From positions 1 to 64,000 of the forward strand of contig JAEUOU010000018.1 of NCBI GenBank assembly GCA_016790575.1: DNA of 64,000 nt. Reading direction: 5' to 3'. Source of the DNA: Burkholderiaceae bacterium. GTDB taxonomy: Bacteria; Pseudomonadota; Gammaproteobacteria; Burkholderiales; Burkholderiaceae_C. The position numbers and the translations under genes were made by a program. The notes under the pieces are model-generated. The model ran no database searches, was not told where the DNA came from, and saw only the letters and a program-made list of their open reading frames with translations. Shown here one piece after another: positions 1 through 8,415 of this stretch. How positions within the stretch are numbered: position 1 is the first letter of the stretch; every line of letters starts with the position of its first letter.

Positions 1-1448
1 GCGCCGGCGGCGTCCTCCTTGGCGCCGTTGAAGAACAGGTTCAGCAGCACCGCGGCGACGGCGGTCAGCAGGATGCCGCTCTCGAGCAGCGGGTGCAGGC
101 CGTGCGCCATCTGCTGCGTCCAGCGCGGCGCGACGAGCGGGATCAGGCCGAAGCCGATCGACAGCGCGACGACGTACAGGTTGTGGCGGTTGTTCTTGTA
201 GTCCACTGTGGACAGGATGCGGATGCCCGTGGCCGCGACCATGCCGAACATCACGAGGCCCGCGCCGCCGAGGACGTACTGCGGGATCGCCTCGACGAAG
301 GCCGCCATCTTGGGCAGCGTGCCGAGGAAGACCATGATGACCCCGCCGGCCACCGTGACATAGCGGCTGCGCACGCCGGTCACGCCCACGAGGCCCACGT
401 TCTGGCTGAAGCTCGTGTAGGGAAAAGTGTTGAAGACGCCGCCGATCAGCGTCCCCAGGCCGTCGGTGCGCAGGCCGGCGGCGAGTTCGGGCTGGCCGAT
501 CTTCTTGCCGGTGATGTCCGAGAGGGCGAGGAACATGCCGGTCGATTCGATCATCACCACGATCATCACCAGCGTCATGGTCAGGATCAGGATCGGATCG
601 AACACCGGCGTGGCAATTTCGAACGGCAGCACCAGGTCGAACCAGCCGGCCTTGGCCACCTTTTCAAAGCTCATCAGGCCGGCGGCCGTGGCGATCACCC
701 CGCCGATGATGATGCCCAGCAGCACGGAAATGTTGGCGACAAAGCCCCGGGCGTACTTGGCAATCAGCAGGATGGAGGCCAGCACGACGGCGGCGATCGC
801 GATGTGGGGCAGCTGGGCATATTTCGGGTTGGGCACCGTGCCGACGATGGCCAGGTTCGGCGGCACCGGCGGCACCGCGCCGGTGCTTGCCGCCTGCCGG
901 GCCGCGTCCAGCCAGGCCAGGTGTTCCGGGCTGGGCATGCTCGGGGCCGTGGGGCCGAAGGGGTTGCCGAAGATCCAGTTGATGCCGATGCGCATCAGAC
1001 TGATGCCGATCACGGCAATGATGGTGCCCGTCACCACCGGCGGGAAAAAGCGCAGCATGCGGCTGACCACCGGGGCGATCAGGATCGAGATCACGCCCGC
1101 GCCGATGATGGCGCCGAAGATCAGCCCGGCGCCAGCGGTGCCGGGGTTGGCGTTGGCCATGGCCACCATGGGCGCGACCGAGGCAAAGGTCACGCCCATC
1201 ATCACCGGCAGCTTGATGCCGAACCATTGCGTCGCGCCCAGCGACTGGATCAGCGTGACCAGGCCGCAGCAGAACAGGTCGGCCGAGATCAGCATCGCCA
1301 CCTGTTCGGGGCTGAGCTTGAGGGCGCGCCCCACGATCAGCGGCACGGCCACGGCGCCGGCATACATCACCAGCACATGCTGCAGGCCCAGGGCGGCCAG
1401 CTTGCCGCCGGGCAGGCGTTCGTCGACAGGGTGAACGGCAGAAGTCAT
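1..1448 (-). CDS. NCS2-family xanthine/urate permease (C-terminal end off the window)
   Basis: Inner-membrane nucleobase:cation symporter-2, most likely importing xanthine or urate for the catabolic genes beside it. The visible 482 codons begin at the ATG at 1446-1448 with the family-typical start (HPVDE, then GLQHVLVMYAGAVAVPL) and continue through many hydrophobic segments. The NCS2 signature is present as QNVGLVGVTG. The C-terminus is cut by the window edge. The promoter region carries two GTATAC palindromes, pointing to control by the nearby GntR protein. The family is clear; substrate (urate versus xanthine versus uracil) is inferred from context. Confidence 0.9.
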   Translation of the reverse strand, partial: MTSAVHPVDERLPGGKLAALGLQHVLVMYAGAVAVPLIVGRALKLSPEQVAMLISADLFCCGLVTLIQSLGATQWFGIKLPVMMGVTFASVAPMVAMANANPGTAGAGLIFGAIIGAGVISILIAPVVSRMLRFFPPVVTGTIIAVIGISLMRIGINWIFGNPFGPTAPSMPSPEHLAWLDAARQAASTGAVPPVPPNLAIVGTVPNPKYAQLPHIAIAAVVLASILLIAKYARGFVANISVLLGIIIGGVIATAAGLMSFEKVAKAGWFDLVLPFEIATPVFDPILILTMTLVMIVVMIESTGMFLALSDITGKKIGQPELAAGLRTDGLGTLIGGVFNTFPYTSFSQNVGLVGVTGVRSRYVTVAGGVIMVFLGTLPKMAAFVEAIPQYVLGGAGLVMFGMVAATGIRILSTVDYKNNRHNLYVVALSIGFGLIPLVAPRWTQQMAHGLHPLLESGILLTAVAAVLLNLFFNGAKEDAAG

Positions 1449-1481
1449 CGCAGGGTACCTCGGGCTAGTTATACGGTGCAC

Positions 1482-1522
1482 AAAACTGTATACATAAAAA
1501 TCGTCGATGTGTATACAGTTTT
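1482..1522. promoter_or_regulatory. Paired GTATAC operators before the permease
   Basis: A perfect 13-bp inverted repeat (AAAACTGTATACA at 1482-1494 and its complement at 1510-1522) with a 15-nt spacer. Each arm contains the palindrome TGTATACA. It lies 34 bp upstream of the permease start. The same GTATAC core recurs before gntR/uraH, xdhA and puuD. Probable binding site for two dimers of the GntR regulator; the assignment is inferred. Confidence 0.75.
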
Positions 1523-1603
1523 ACCCGGGGTTGTGAACGGTCTCGGGCGTTGCCGCCTGCCCCGCGGCAGCAGTCCGACGGCGAATTTCGAACAAAAAGT
1601 GCC

Positions 1604-1644
1604 GATACCCAGCGTCAAAAGGTCATTGTTTGCTATCAAAAGCA
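1604..1644 (+). repeat. Dispersed repeat, copy 1
   Basis: Copy of the window-wide repeat: GATACCCAGCGTCAAAAGGTC followed by an AT-rich stretch and TGCTATCAAAAGCA. It lies between the M20 gene end and the permease promoter. Confidence 0.8.
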
Positions 1645-1720
1645 AAGCCCCTGCGCCGGAAACCGGGGCAGGGGCCGAGGTGGGGTCGGGGGCGTTTGGT
1701 GTGCCCGCAGGCTGCCAGGA

Positions 1721-2977
1721 TCAGGCCAGCAGGTCGCGCAAGGTACGCGCCACCACCTTGGTGGCGCGGCGCAGGTCGTCCAGCAGCAGGTTTTCGTCGG
1801 CGCGTTTGGCGTTGGACTCGCGCACGGTGCGCGGTCCGGCGCCGTAGATCACGCCCGGGATGCCGCGTTCCACATACAGGCGCACGTCGGTGTACAGCGG
1901 CGTGCCCACCGCCGGGATGGGTTCGCCGAACACCGCCTCGCCATGGGTCTGGATGGCGTTGACCAGCGGCGCGTTGCCGGCCAGCGGCACCATGGCCCGC
2001 GCCAGCAGGATGCGGCGGATGTCCACGCCCAGCACCTTGCCGCCGCGGGGCGGGCTGAAGCTGGCGGCGGCCTGTTCGATGGTGCGGCGCAGCGACGCTT
2101 CCACCTCGGCCGGGTCCTCTTCCGGGATCATGCGGCGGTCGAGCTTGAGCACCACCTTGCCCGGAATCACGTTGGTGTTGGTGCCGCCCTGGATCAGGCC
2201 GACATTCAGGTACGGGTGGGTGATGCCTTCGACGTTCGAGCGCACCTGCAGGTAGTCGCCGTTCAGGCGGTACAGCGCGTTCAGGATGTGCACCGCGCCC
2301 TGCAGCGCGTCGGTGCCGCTGTCGGGGATGGCCGCGTGCGCCATGTCGCCGTGCACCGCCACCTCCATCTGCAGGCAGCCGTTGTGCGCCACCACCACCT
2401 GGTAGCTGAAACCGGCGGCGATCATCAGGTCGGGTCGGGTCAGGCCCTGGTCCAGCAGCCAGCCAGGGCCGACTTCACCGCCGAATTCCTCGTCGTAGGT
2501 GACGTGCAGCTCCACCCCGCCGCGCAACGGCGCACCAAGGGATTCCAGTGCGCGGATGGCAAAGGTGAAGCTGGCAATGTCGCATTTGCTCACCGCTGCG
2601 GCGCGGCCCCAGATGCGGCCGTCGGCGATCTCGCCGCCATAAGGGTCGTGGGTCCAGCCTTCACCGGGGGGCACCACGTCGCCGTGGGCGTTCAGGGCGA
2701 TGGTCGGGCCGCCCGGGGCGTAGGCGCGGCGCAGGATCAGGTTGGTGATGCTTTCCAGCCCGGCCGCCAGGACGGCCGCCACCGGCGGGCTGTGTTTCTC
2801 GGCGTTCAGGCCCATCCCGGCCAGCAGCCCGGCGGTGCGCTCGGCATGCGGGGCGTTGTTGCCGGGCGGCGTGTCGGTCGGTACGCGGATCAGCTCCTGC
2901 AGGAAACGCACCTGGTCGTCGAAATGGGCGTCGATCCAGCGGTCAAGGGCGGCGTAGTCGGGGGTCGGGGCGGTCAT
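1721..2977 (-). CDS. M20-family amidohydrolase/deacylase in the purine operon
   Basis: A 418-residue metallohydrolase of the ArgE/DapE/CPG2 group. Metal-site motifs are visible: NAHGDVVPPGEG, GRAAAVSKCD and the catalytic DEEFGGEVGP. It is the last gene of gntR-puuE-uraD/allC-M20 and its ATG overlaps the UraD-AllC stop (ATGA at 2974-2977), implying translational coupling. Position directly after allantoate amidohydrolase suggests it acts on the next ureido compound, ureidoglycine or ureidoglycolate, as plant UAH (also M20) does, or on another N-carbamoyl or N-acyl compound. Substrate is an inference; the family call is firm. Confidence 0.85.
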   Translation of the reverse strand: MTAPTPDYAALDRWIDAHFDDQVRFLQELIRVPTDTPPGNNAPHAERTAGLLAGMGLNAEKHSPPVAAVLAAGLESITNLILRRAYAPGGPTIALNAHGDVVPPGEGWTHDPYGGEIADGRIWGRAAAVSKCDIASFTFAIRALESLGAPLRGGVELHVTYDEEFGGEVGPGWLLDQGLTRPDLMIAAGFSYQVVVAHNGCLQMEVAVHGDMAHAAIPDSGTDALQGAVHILNALYRLNGDYLQVRSNVEGITHPYLNVGLIQGGTNTNVIPGKVVLKLDRRMIPEEDPAEVEASLRRTIEQAAASFSPPRGGKVLGVDIRRILLARAMVPLAGNAPLVNAIQTHGEAVFGEPIPAVGTPLYTDVRLYVERGIPGVIYGAGPRTVRESNAKRADENLLLDDLRRATKVVARTLRDLLA

Positions 2978-4764
2978 GGCGTTTCCTGGGCAAGGTCGTT
3001 CAGAAGATTCGTGAAGGCGTCCACGGCGAGCTGCATGTCGTGGCTGGTCGTGCTTTCCAGCGGGTTGTGGCTGATGCCGGCGTTTTCGCCGCGCACGAAC
3101 AGCATGGCCTGGGGCATGATTTCGTGCAGCTTCATGGCGTCGTGGCCGGCGCCGCTGGGCATGCGGTGCAGCGGCAGGCCCAACTGCTCCACGGCCCGCT
3201 CCCAGCGGGATTGCCACGCCGGGTCGCTGGGTGCGGCCGCGGCCCGCAAGGTCTCTTCCAGGCTCCAGCGGACGCCGCGGCGGGTGCATATGGCATCGAG
3301 CTGTTCCCGCACGTCGGCCACCAGCGCGTCGCGCTGGGCATCGGTGGGCGCACGCAGGTCCAGCGAGAAGTGGCAGCGGCCCGGCACCACGTTGATCGAT
3401 CCGTTCGGAACCCCCAACTGGCCCACCGTGGCCACCGAGTCCCCGTCGCGCAAGGCGCGCTCCTCAGCAAACAGCATCAGTTCGGCGACCGCGTTGGCCG
3501 CGTCGCAGCGGCGGTCCATCGGGGTGGTGCCCGCGTGGCTGGCTGTGCCGATGATTTCGCCCACATACCGGACGCTGCCATTGATGGAGGTGACGATGCC
3601 CAGGGGCAAGTCGAGTTCGTTGAGCACAGGGCCCTGTTCGATGTGGACTTCGACGAAGCCGAGGTAGTCGGACGGGCTTCGCCGCAGCGCGTTGATGGAG
3701 TCCATTTCGCCGGGCAGACCGGCGGTCCGCATAGCCTCACGCATGGATACGCCATCGGTGTCGTGCTGGTCGAGCCAGGCCGGGTTGAAGTCGCCGGTGA
3801 GAGCGCCCGAGCCCAGGAAGGTGGCCTTGTAGCGCTGTCCCTCCTCTTCGGCGAAGGCGACCACTTCGAGGCCGAACGGGAGGCGCCGGCCTTCACGGGC
3901 GAGCCTTCGGACACATTCCATCGGCACCAGAATACCGAGCCGTCCGTCGTATTTGCCGCCGTTGCGGACGGTGTCGTAGTGTGACCCGGTCAGGAGGAAT
4001 CGCACTGAGCTGCTCGATGTCCTCTCGCCCAGGTAGCGTCCGACGACGTTGCCTACCGCGTCGATTCCCACTTCATCAAACCCGGCCTCCTTCATCCACC
4101 ACGACAGGCGCTGGGCGCACGTGCGGTGTGCTTCGGTCAGGTACGTGACGGTGAGCTGTCCCGCTTCGGCGAAACCGGGGTCGGAGTGTCGGGCCAGTTC
4201 TTCAGCCCAATCCCAGACGTGGTTGCCAGACGCCGGCTCGACCCCGAACTTGTCGGCCAGGCGGATTTCCACGATGCGGTGGATGTTGCGCAGGCATTCC
4301 TGCAGTTCGAAGGCCGGGTGCCCCTGCAGGCGGCGCTCGAACGCCGCGATGATCTGCTGCCGGCTCAGCCCGGTGCCGCGCGGGCCCCGCACGGCCAGGA
4401 TGAACGGCCAGCCGAACTTGGCGTTGTAGTCGGCGTTGAGCTGCTGGATGTGGGCAAATTCTTCCGGTGAGCAGTCGGTCAGGCCGGCCTTGCCCTGCTC
4501 ATGGGTGGATTCAGCGGTCAGGGTCTTGCTGACCATGGCCTTGCCGGCGAGTTCCGGGTGGGCGCGGATCAGCGCGATCTGGGCCTCGCGGCCGGCCGAG
4601 GCCAGCACCTGCACCATGGCGTGCTGCAGGTGCGGGACGGAGCGGAAGGGGCGGGCCGCCAGGGCGCGCTCGGCGATCCAGGGGCTGTGTTCATACAGCC
4701 CGTCCAGCATCTGCGCGGCCTCGGCGGGCGACGCGGCATTGAGTTGTTCCAGGGTGATGGGCAT
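2974..4764 (-). CDS. UraD-AllC fusion: OHCU decarboxylase plus allantoate amidohydrolase
   Basis: A 596-residue bifunctional protein. Residues about 1-165 are OHCU decarboxylase (UraD), with RAHPELAGKA containing the family histidine and FGWPFILAVRG. Residues about 175-596 are an M20 allantoate amidohydrolase (AllC), with GSHYDTVRNGGKYDGRLG, AEEEGQRY and VEVHIEQGPVL. It would thus catalyse OHCU to S-allantoin and, two steps later, allantoate to ureidoglycine; PuuE, encoded immediately upstream, supplies the step between. Start chosen at MPITLEQLN, 5 nt after the puuE stop; an upstream in-frame extension has no UraD-like sequence. Such fusions are known in proteobacteria. Confidence 0.93.
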   Translation of the reverse strand: MPITLEQLNAASPAEAAQMLDGLYEHSPWIAERALAARPFRSVPHLQHAMVQVLASAGREAQIALIRAHPELAGKAMVSKTLTAESTHEQGKAGLTDCSPEEFAHIQQLNADYNAKFGWPFILAVRGPRGTGLSRQQIIAAFERRLQGHPAFELQECLRNIHRIVEIRLADKFGVEPASGNHVWDWAEELARHSDPGFAEAGQLTVTYLTEAHRTCAQRLSWWMKEAGFDEVGIDAVGNVVGRYLGERTSSSSVRFLLTGSHYDTVRNGGKYDGRLGILVPMECVRRLAREGRRLPFGLEVVAFAEEEGQRYKATFLGSGALTGDFNPAWLDQHDTDGVSMREAMRTAGLPGEMDSINALRRSPSDYLGFVEVHIEQGPVLNELDLPLGIVTSINGSVRYVGEIIGTASHAGTTPMDRRCDAANAVAELMLFAEERALRDGDSVATVGQLGVPNGSINVVPGRCHFSLDLRAPTDAQRDALVADVREQLDAICTRRGVRWSLEETLRAAAAPSDPAWQSRWERAVEQLGLPLHRMPSGAGHDAMKLHEIMPQAMLFVRGENAGISHNPLESTTSHDMQLAVDAFTNLLNDLAQETP

Positions 4765-4769
4765 GGTGT

Positions 4770-5717
4770 TCAGGGGTTGGCGGAGTAGGGGTGGACCTGT
4801 TTCCAGTGGCGGGCGATGTCGATGCGGCGGCACACCCAGACCCGGTCATGGCGTGCGATGTGGTCCAGAAAGCGCTGCAGCGCCAGGATGCGGCCGGGCC
4901 GCCCCAGCAGGCGGCAGTGCATGCCCACGCTCATCATGCGGGGCGTTTCGTCGCCTTCGGCATACAGCGCATCGAAGCTGTCGCGCAGGTAGGTGAAGAA
5001 GTCCTCGCCCTGCGAAAAGCCCTGGGGCAAGGAAAAGCGCATGTCGTTGCAGTCCAGCGTGTAAGGCACCACGAGGTGCGGCACCACGACACCGTCCGAC
5101 TTGCGCACCCGCATCCAGAACGGCAGATCGTCGCCGTAGTAGTCGCTGTCGTACTCGAAGCCGCCGTGGTCGGCCACCAAGCGCCGGGTGTTGGGGCTGT
5201 CGCGGCCGGTGTACCAGCCCAGGGCCCGCTGTCCGGTCAGCTTTTCGATGATGGCCATGCCGGTGCGCAGGTGCTCGCGCTCCACATCTTCCGGAAGGTT
5301 CTGGTAGTGGATCCAGCGCCAGCCGTGGCAGGCAATCTCGTGGCCGAGCTCGACAAACGCAGCCGTGAGTTCGGGGTGGCGTTCCAGCGCCATGCTGACA
5401 CCGAACACGGTCAGCGGCAGGCCGCGGCGTTCAAACTCGCGCAGGATGCGCCACACCCCCACGCGGGAGCCGTATTCATAGATGCCCTCCATGCTCAGGT
5501 GGCGGTCCGGGTAGCTGGCCGGGCTGAACATTTCCGAGAGAAACTGCTCCGAGCCGGCATCGCCGTGGAGCGTGGCGTTCTCGCCGCCTTCTTCGTAGTT
5601 CAGCACGAACTGCACCGCCACGCGGGCGTTGCCGGGCCAGGCGGCATGGGGCGGGTTGCGGCCGTAGCCGACCAGGTCGCGCGGGTAGGGCAGGGTGGTG
5701 TCGTAGGGGCGGGTCAT
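4770..5717 (-). CDS. puuE: Allantoinase PuuE (polysaccharide-deacetylase fold)
   Basis: A 315-residue cytosolic enzyme hydrolysing allantoin to allantoate. It belongs to the PuuE group, which uses the NodB/polysaccharide deacetylase fold instead of the amidohydrolase fold of classical allantoinase. Family-typical segments include the N-terminal YPRDLVGYGRNPPHAAWPGNARVAVQFVLNYEEGGE, EIACHGWRWIHYQ and GWYTGRDSPNTRRLV. The ATG overlaps the gntR stop (ATGA). It is the second gene of the minus-strand operon. Confidence 0.95.
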   Translation of the reverse strand: MTRPYDTTLPYPRDLVGYGRNPPHAAWPGNARVAVQFVLNYEEGGENATLHGDAGSEQFLSEMFSPASYPDRHLSMEGIYEYGSRVGVWRILREFERRGLPLTVFGVSMALERHPELTAAFVELGHEIACHGWRWIHYQNLPEDVEREHLRTGMAIIEKLTGQRALGWYTGRDSPNTRRLVADHGGFEYDSDYYGDDLPFWMRVRKSDGVVVPHLVVPYTLDCNDMRFSLPQGFSQGEDFFTYLRDSFDALYAEGDETPRMMSVGMHCRLLGRPGRILALQRFLDHIARHDRVWVCRRIDIARHWKQVHPYSANP

Positions 5718-6382
5718 GACAGGGCCAGGGAAATGTCGTGGGTGGGCATCTTGCGGTCGAAGGTCAGGCTGGCCTCCACATGAGCCAGGTGCTCGTGCAT
5801 CAGCGCCACGGCGCGGGCTTCGTCGCCCGCCTCCAAAGCAGAAATGATGCCTTCGTGTTCCTCGCTGGAGTGCTCGGCCGCGCGCTGCGACTGGTACATC
5901 AGCGTGATCAGCGCGCAGCGGGAAATCAGGTCGCCCAGCAGCTGGGCCAGCACCTCGTTGCCCATCAGTTCGGCCATGCGCACATGAAAGTCGCCCAGCA
6001 GCTCGGTGCGCCCGGGCACGTCGTCGCGGGCCACGGCAGCCTTTTCATGGGCCACGTGTTCGCGCAGGGCCTGGATCTTGCCTGCGTCCACGTCGCGGGC
6101 GAAGGCGCGGGTCATCTCGGCTTCCAGCATGCGTCGCACGGCGAACACCTGGCGCGCCTCTTCCACCGACGGGGCCGCGACAAAAGCGCCCCGAGCCGGC
6201 TCCAGGCGGATCAGGCGGTTCTGCGACAGCTGGAACAAGGCCTGTCGCACCAGGGTGCGCGACACGCCAAAATGATCGGCCAGCTTCTGCTCGGCCAGCT
6301 TGGTGCCGGGCAGCAGCCGGTGTTCGATGATGGCGCGGGTCAACGCCTCGACGATGTTGTGGGTGGCGGTGCTGGTCTCCAT
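5714..6382 (-). CDS. GntR-family regulator (FCD type) of purine catabolism
   Basis: A 222-residue transcription factor. Residues about 5-70 form the winged helix (LAEQKLADHFGVSRTLVRQALFQL); the rest is an all-helical FCD ligand domain with likely metal histidines (FHVRMAELMGN, MHEHLAHVE). Start chosen at METSTATHN; the upstream in-frame extension would run through the operator. It is first in the operon with puuE, uraD-allC and the M20 gene, and divergent from uraH across one perfect 16-bp GTATAC palindrome, so autoregulation is likely. The ligand could be urate, allantoin or another intermediate; this cannot be told from sequence. Confidence 0.9.
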   Translation of the reverse strand: METSTATHNIVEALTRAIIEHRLLPGTKLAEQKLADHFGVSRTLVRQALFQLSQNRLIRLEPARGAFVAAPSVEEARQVFAVRRMLEAEMTRAFARDVDAGKIQALREHVAHEKAAVARDDVPGRTELLGDFHVRMAELMGNEVLAQLLGDLISRCALITLMYQSQRAAEHSSEEHEGIISALEAGDEARAVALMHEHLAHVEASLTFDRKMPTHDISLALS

Positions 6383-6408
6383 GGGCTGGATGATAGAGTG
6401 ATTTGGGA

Positions 6409-6424
6409 AAAGTGTATACACTTT
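6409..6424. promoter_or_regulatory. GntR operator between gntR and uraH
   Basis: Perfect 16-bp palindrome AAAGTGTATACACTTT, 27 bp upstream of the gntR start and 45 bp upstream of uraH. The plus-strand sequence GTATACACTTTGGTCGAC (6414-6431) recurs with one change before puuD. Confidence 0.8.
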
Positions 6425-6468
6425 GGTCGACTGCAACGGTTCAACACTTTTTCGACTGCGAGGACTCC

Positions 6469-6822
6469 ATGGGATTGAGCACACATGTACTGGACACGAT
6501 GCACGGCTCGCCGGCGGCCGGCATGGCCGTGGCGCTGTACACCACGCAGGGCGACGCGGCCACGCTGGTGCGCCAGTTCACGCTGAACGCCGACGGCCGC
6601 AACCCCGACGGCCCGCTGTATGACAACACCAGCCTGCGCAAAGGCACGTACCGGCTGGTGTTCGACGTGGCGGGGTATTTCAAGGCCCGGGGCGTGGTCC
6701 TGCCGGAACCCAATTTCCTCAACCGCGTCAGCCTGGATTTCGGCGTGGCCCATGAAGACCAGCACTACCACGTGCCGCTGCTGGTCAGCCCCTGGAGCTA
6801 TTCCACCTACCGCGGCTCCTGA
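6469..6822 (+). CDS. uraH: 5-hydroxyisourate hydrolase (transthyretin-like)
   Basis: A 117-residue enzyme converting HIU, the product of urate oxidation, to OHCU. It shows the family N-terminus (MGLSTHVLDTMHGSPAAGM, with the active-site His) and the diagnostic C-terminal YRGS. Start chosen at 6469, preceded by GAGGA; the longer upstream frame would begin inside the operator. Substrate comes from PuuD (12.6 kb) and product goes to the UraD domain encoded divergently. Confidence 0.96.
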   Translation: MGLSTHVLDTMHGSPAAGMAVALYTTQGDAATLVRQFTLNADGRNPDGPLYDNTSLRKGTYRLVFDVAGYFKARGVVLPEPNFLNRVSLDFGVAHEDQHYHVPLLVSPWSYSTYRGS

Positions 6823-6850
6823 CGCTGCCGTGGCCGGCGCCGACGAGCCC

Positions 6851-6864
6851 TGGTGTATACGGAA
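6851..6864. promoter_or_regulatory. Putative GntR operator before xdhA
   Basis: TGGTGTATACGG contains the GTATAC core (6855-6860), 68 bp upstream of the xdhA ATG. The flanks are less symmetric than at the other sites, so this is the weakest member of the set. Confidence 0.5.
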
Positions 6865-6927
6865 ATCCATATGGTCGTCATACGGCCAGACAAATAAAAT
6901 CGTTCCTTTTCCCACTTCCGCCCCACC

Positions 6928-8415
6928 ATGACCCAAGTGACCAACACCGTGCGCTTCGTGCTGGACGGCCGAATCGTCGAAGCGCAAGGCGAGCGCCGCA
7001 CCACCACGGTGCTGGACTACCTGCGCGAACAACTGCACCGCACCGGCACCAAGGAAGGCTGCGCCGAGGGCGATTGCGGCGCCTGTGTGGTGCTGGTCGG
7101 CGAGCTCAATGCCGCGGGTGACGCGGTGGACTATCGCAGCGTCAATGCCTGCATGCAGCTGCTGCCCACGCTCGACGGCAAGTCGGTCAAGACGGTGGAA
7201 AGCCTGGCGCGTCCCGACGGCAGTCTGCACCCGGTGCAGGAGGCGATGGTGGGCTGCCACGGCTCGCAATGCGGCTTCTGCACCCCCGGCATCGTGATGA
7301 GCCTGGCCGGCCTGTTGCAGACGGTCGCCCAGCCCGGCCGCCAGGTCATCAACGACGCGCTCAGCGGCAACCTGTGCCGCTGCACCGGCTACAAGCCCAT
7401 CGTGGATGCCGCGCTGGTCGCGGCGCAGGCCCCGCGCGAGCAGCTGAAAATCGACGACGCGGCGGACCTGCCGCTGCTGCGCGAGATCCGCCGTGCCACC
7501 GAGCCCACCTACAGCCTGGACGGCGAAATCGTGGTGCAGCCGGTGGTGCGCACCCGCAAGGGCAACGAATTTGTCTCGCCCGCCACGCTGGCCGAAGTGG
7601 CCGACTACCTGCAAAGCCACCCGCAGGCCACGCTGCTGGCGGGCAGCACGGAAATCGGCCTGCAGGTGAACAAGCAGTTCCGCCGGCCCGACCACATCGT
7701 CTACCTCGGCAACGTGGCCGAGTTGCGCCGCATCGAGGTCCGTGGCGACGCCTGGCGCATCGGCGCGGCGGTGCCGCTGGCCGACATCGAACCGCTGATG
7801 GCCGAGGCCTGGCCCGACTTCGCCGAGGTGCTGCGCCGCTTCGGCTCGCCGCCGATCCGCGCCACCGCCACCCTGGCGGGCAACATTGCCAACGGTTCGC
7901 CCATCGGGGACTCCATGCCGTGCCTGATGGCGCTGGGCGCGAGCCTGGAGCTGCGCCGCGGCCACAAGACCCGCACCGTGGTGCTGGACGCCTTCTACAC
8001 CGGCCAGAAATCGAACGTGCTGCAGCCGGGCGAGTTCATCGAGGCGGTGCTGCTGCCGCGCCCCGCGGCGGGTGTGGTGTTCCGCGCCCACAAGGTCAGC
8101 AAACGCTTCGAGCAGGACATTTCCGCCACCTGCGCCGCGATCCGTTACCGGCTGAAAAATGGACGGTTGAGCGACGTGCGCCTGGCCTACAACGGCCTGG
8201 CACCGGCGCCCTGCCGCGCGCCGAAGATCGAGGCCGTGCTGGAAGGCCGGGCGCCCGACACCGTGTCGGCCGACGAGATCGACGCGGCCATTGCCGCCAG
8301 CTTCACCGCCCGCGACGGGTTGCGTGCCACCTGGGCCTATCGCTCGCTGGTGGCGCGCAACCTGGTGCTCCAGTTCATCGAAGAATCCCAGCCCAGCCAG
8401 GAGGCCGTGTCATGA
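6928..8415 (+). CDS. xdhA: Xanthine dehydrogenase small subunit (2Fe-2S and FAD), set 1
   Basis: A 495-residue subunit passing electrons from the molybdenum site to NAD+. Two [2Fe-2S] clusters are visible: Cys45/50/53/75 (EGCAEGDCGAC...) and Cys115/118/150/152 (GSQCGFCTPG, GNLCRCTGY). The FAD domain follows (ATLLAGSTEIGL, TLAGNIANGSPIGDSMP). The stop overlaps the xdhB start (ATGA). It lies downstream of uraH and has its own putative operator, so it probably belongs to the GntR regulon. Confidence 0.97.
   Translation: MTQVTNTVRFVLDGRIVEAQGERRTTTVLDYLREQLHRTGTKEGCAEGDCGACVVLVGELNAAGDAVDYRSVNACMQLLPTLDGKSVKTVESLARPDGSLHPVQEAMVGCHGSQCGFCTPGIVMSLAGLLQTVAQPGRQVINDALSGNLCRCTGYKPIVDAALVAAQAPREQLKIDDAADLPLLREIRRATEPTYSLDGEIVVQPVVRTRKGNEFVSPATLAEVADYLQSHPQATLLAGSTEIGLQVNKQFRRPDHIVYLGNVAELRRIEVRGDAWRIGAAVPLADIEPLMAEAWPDFAEVLRRFGSPPIRATATLAGNIANGSPIGDSMPCLMALGASLELRRGHKTRTVVLDAFYTGQKSNVLQPGEFIEAVLLPRPAAGVVFRAHKVSKRFEQDISATCAAIRYRLKNGRLSDVRLAYNGLAPAPCRAPKIEAVLEGRAPDTVSADEIDAAIAASFTARDGLRATWAYRSLVARNLVLQFIEESQPSQEAVS

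Noticed and set aside
93..1847. Long plus-strand ORF over the permease region
   Set aside because: Its translation is His/Arg/Asp-rich shadow sequence with no family; the minus strand in the same region encodes a clear NCS2 permease.
7269..8411. Long N-terminal extension of xdhB
   Set aside because: The frame is open upstream but runs through xdhA as shadow; XdhB similarity begins at the ATG overlapping the xdhA stop.
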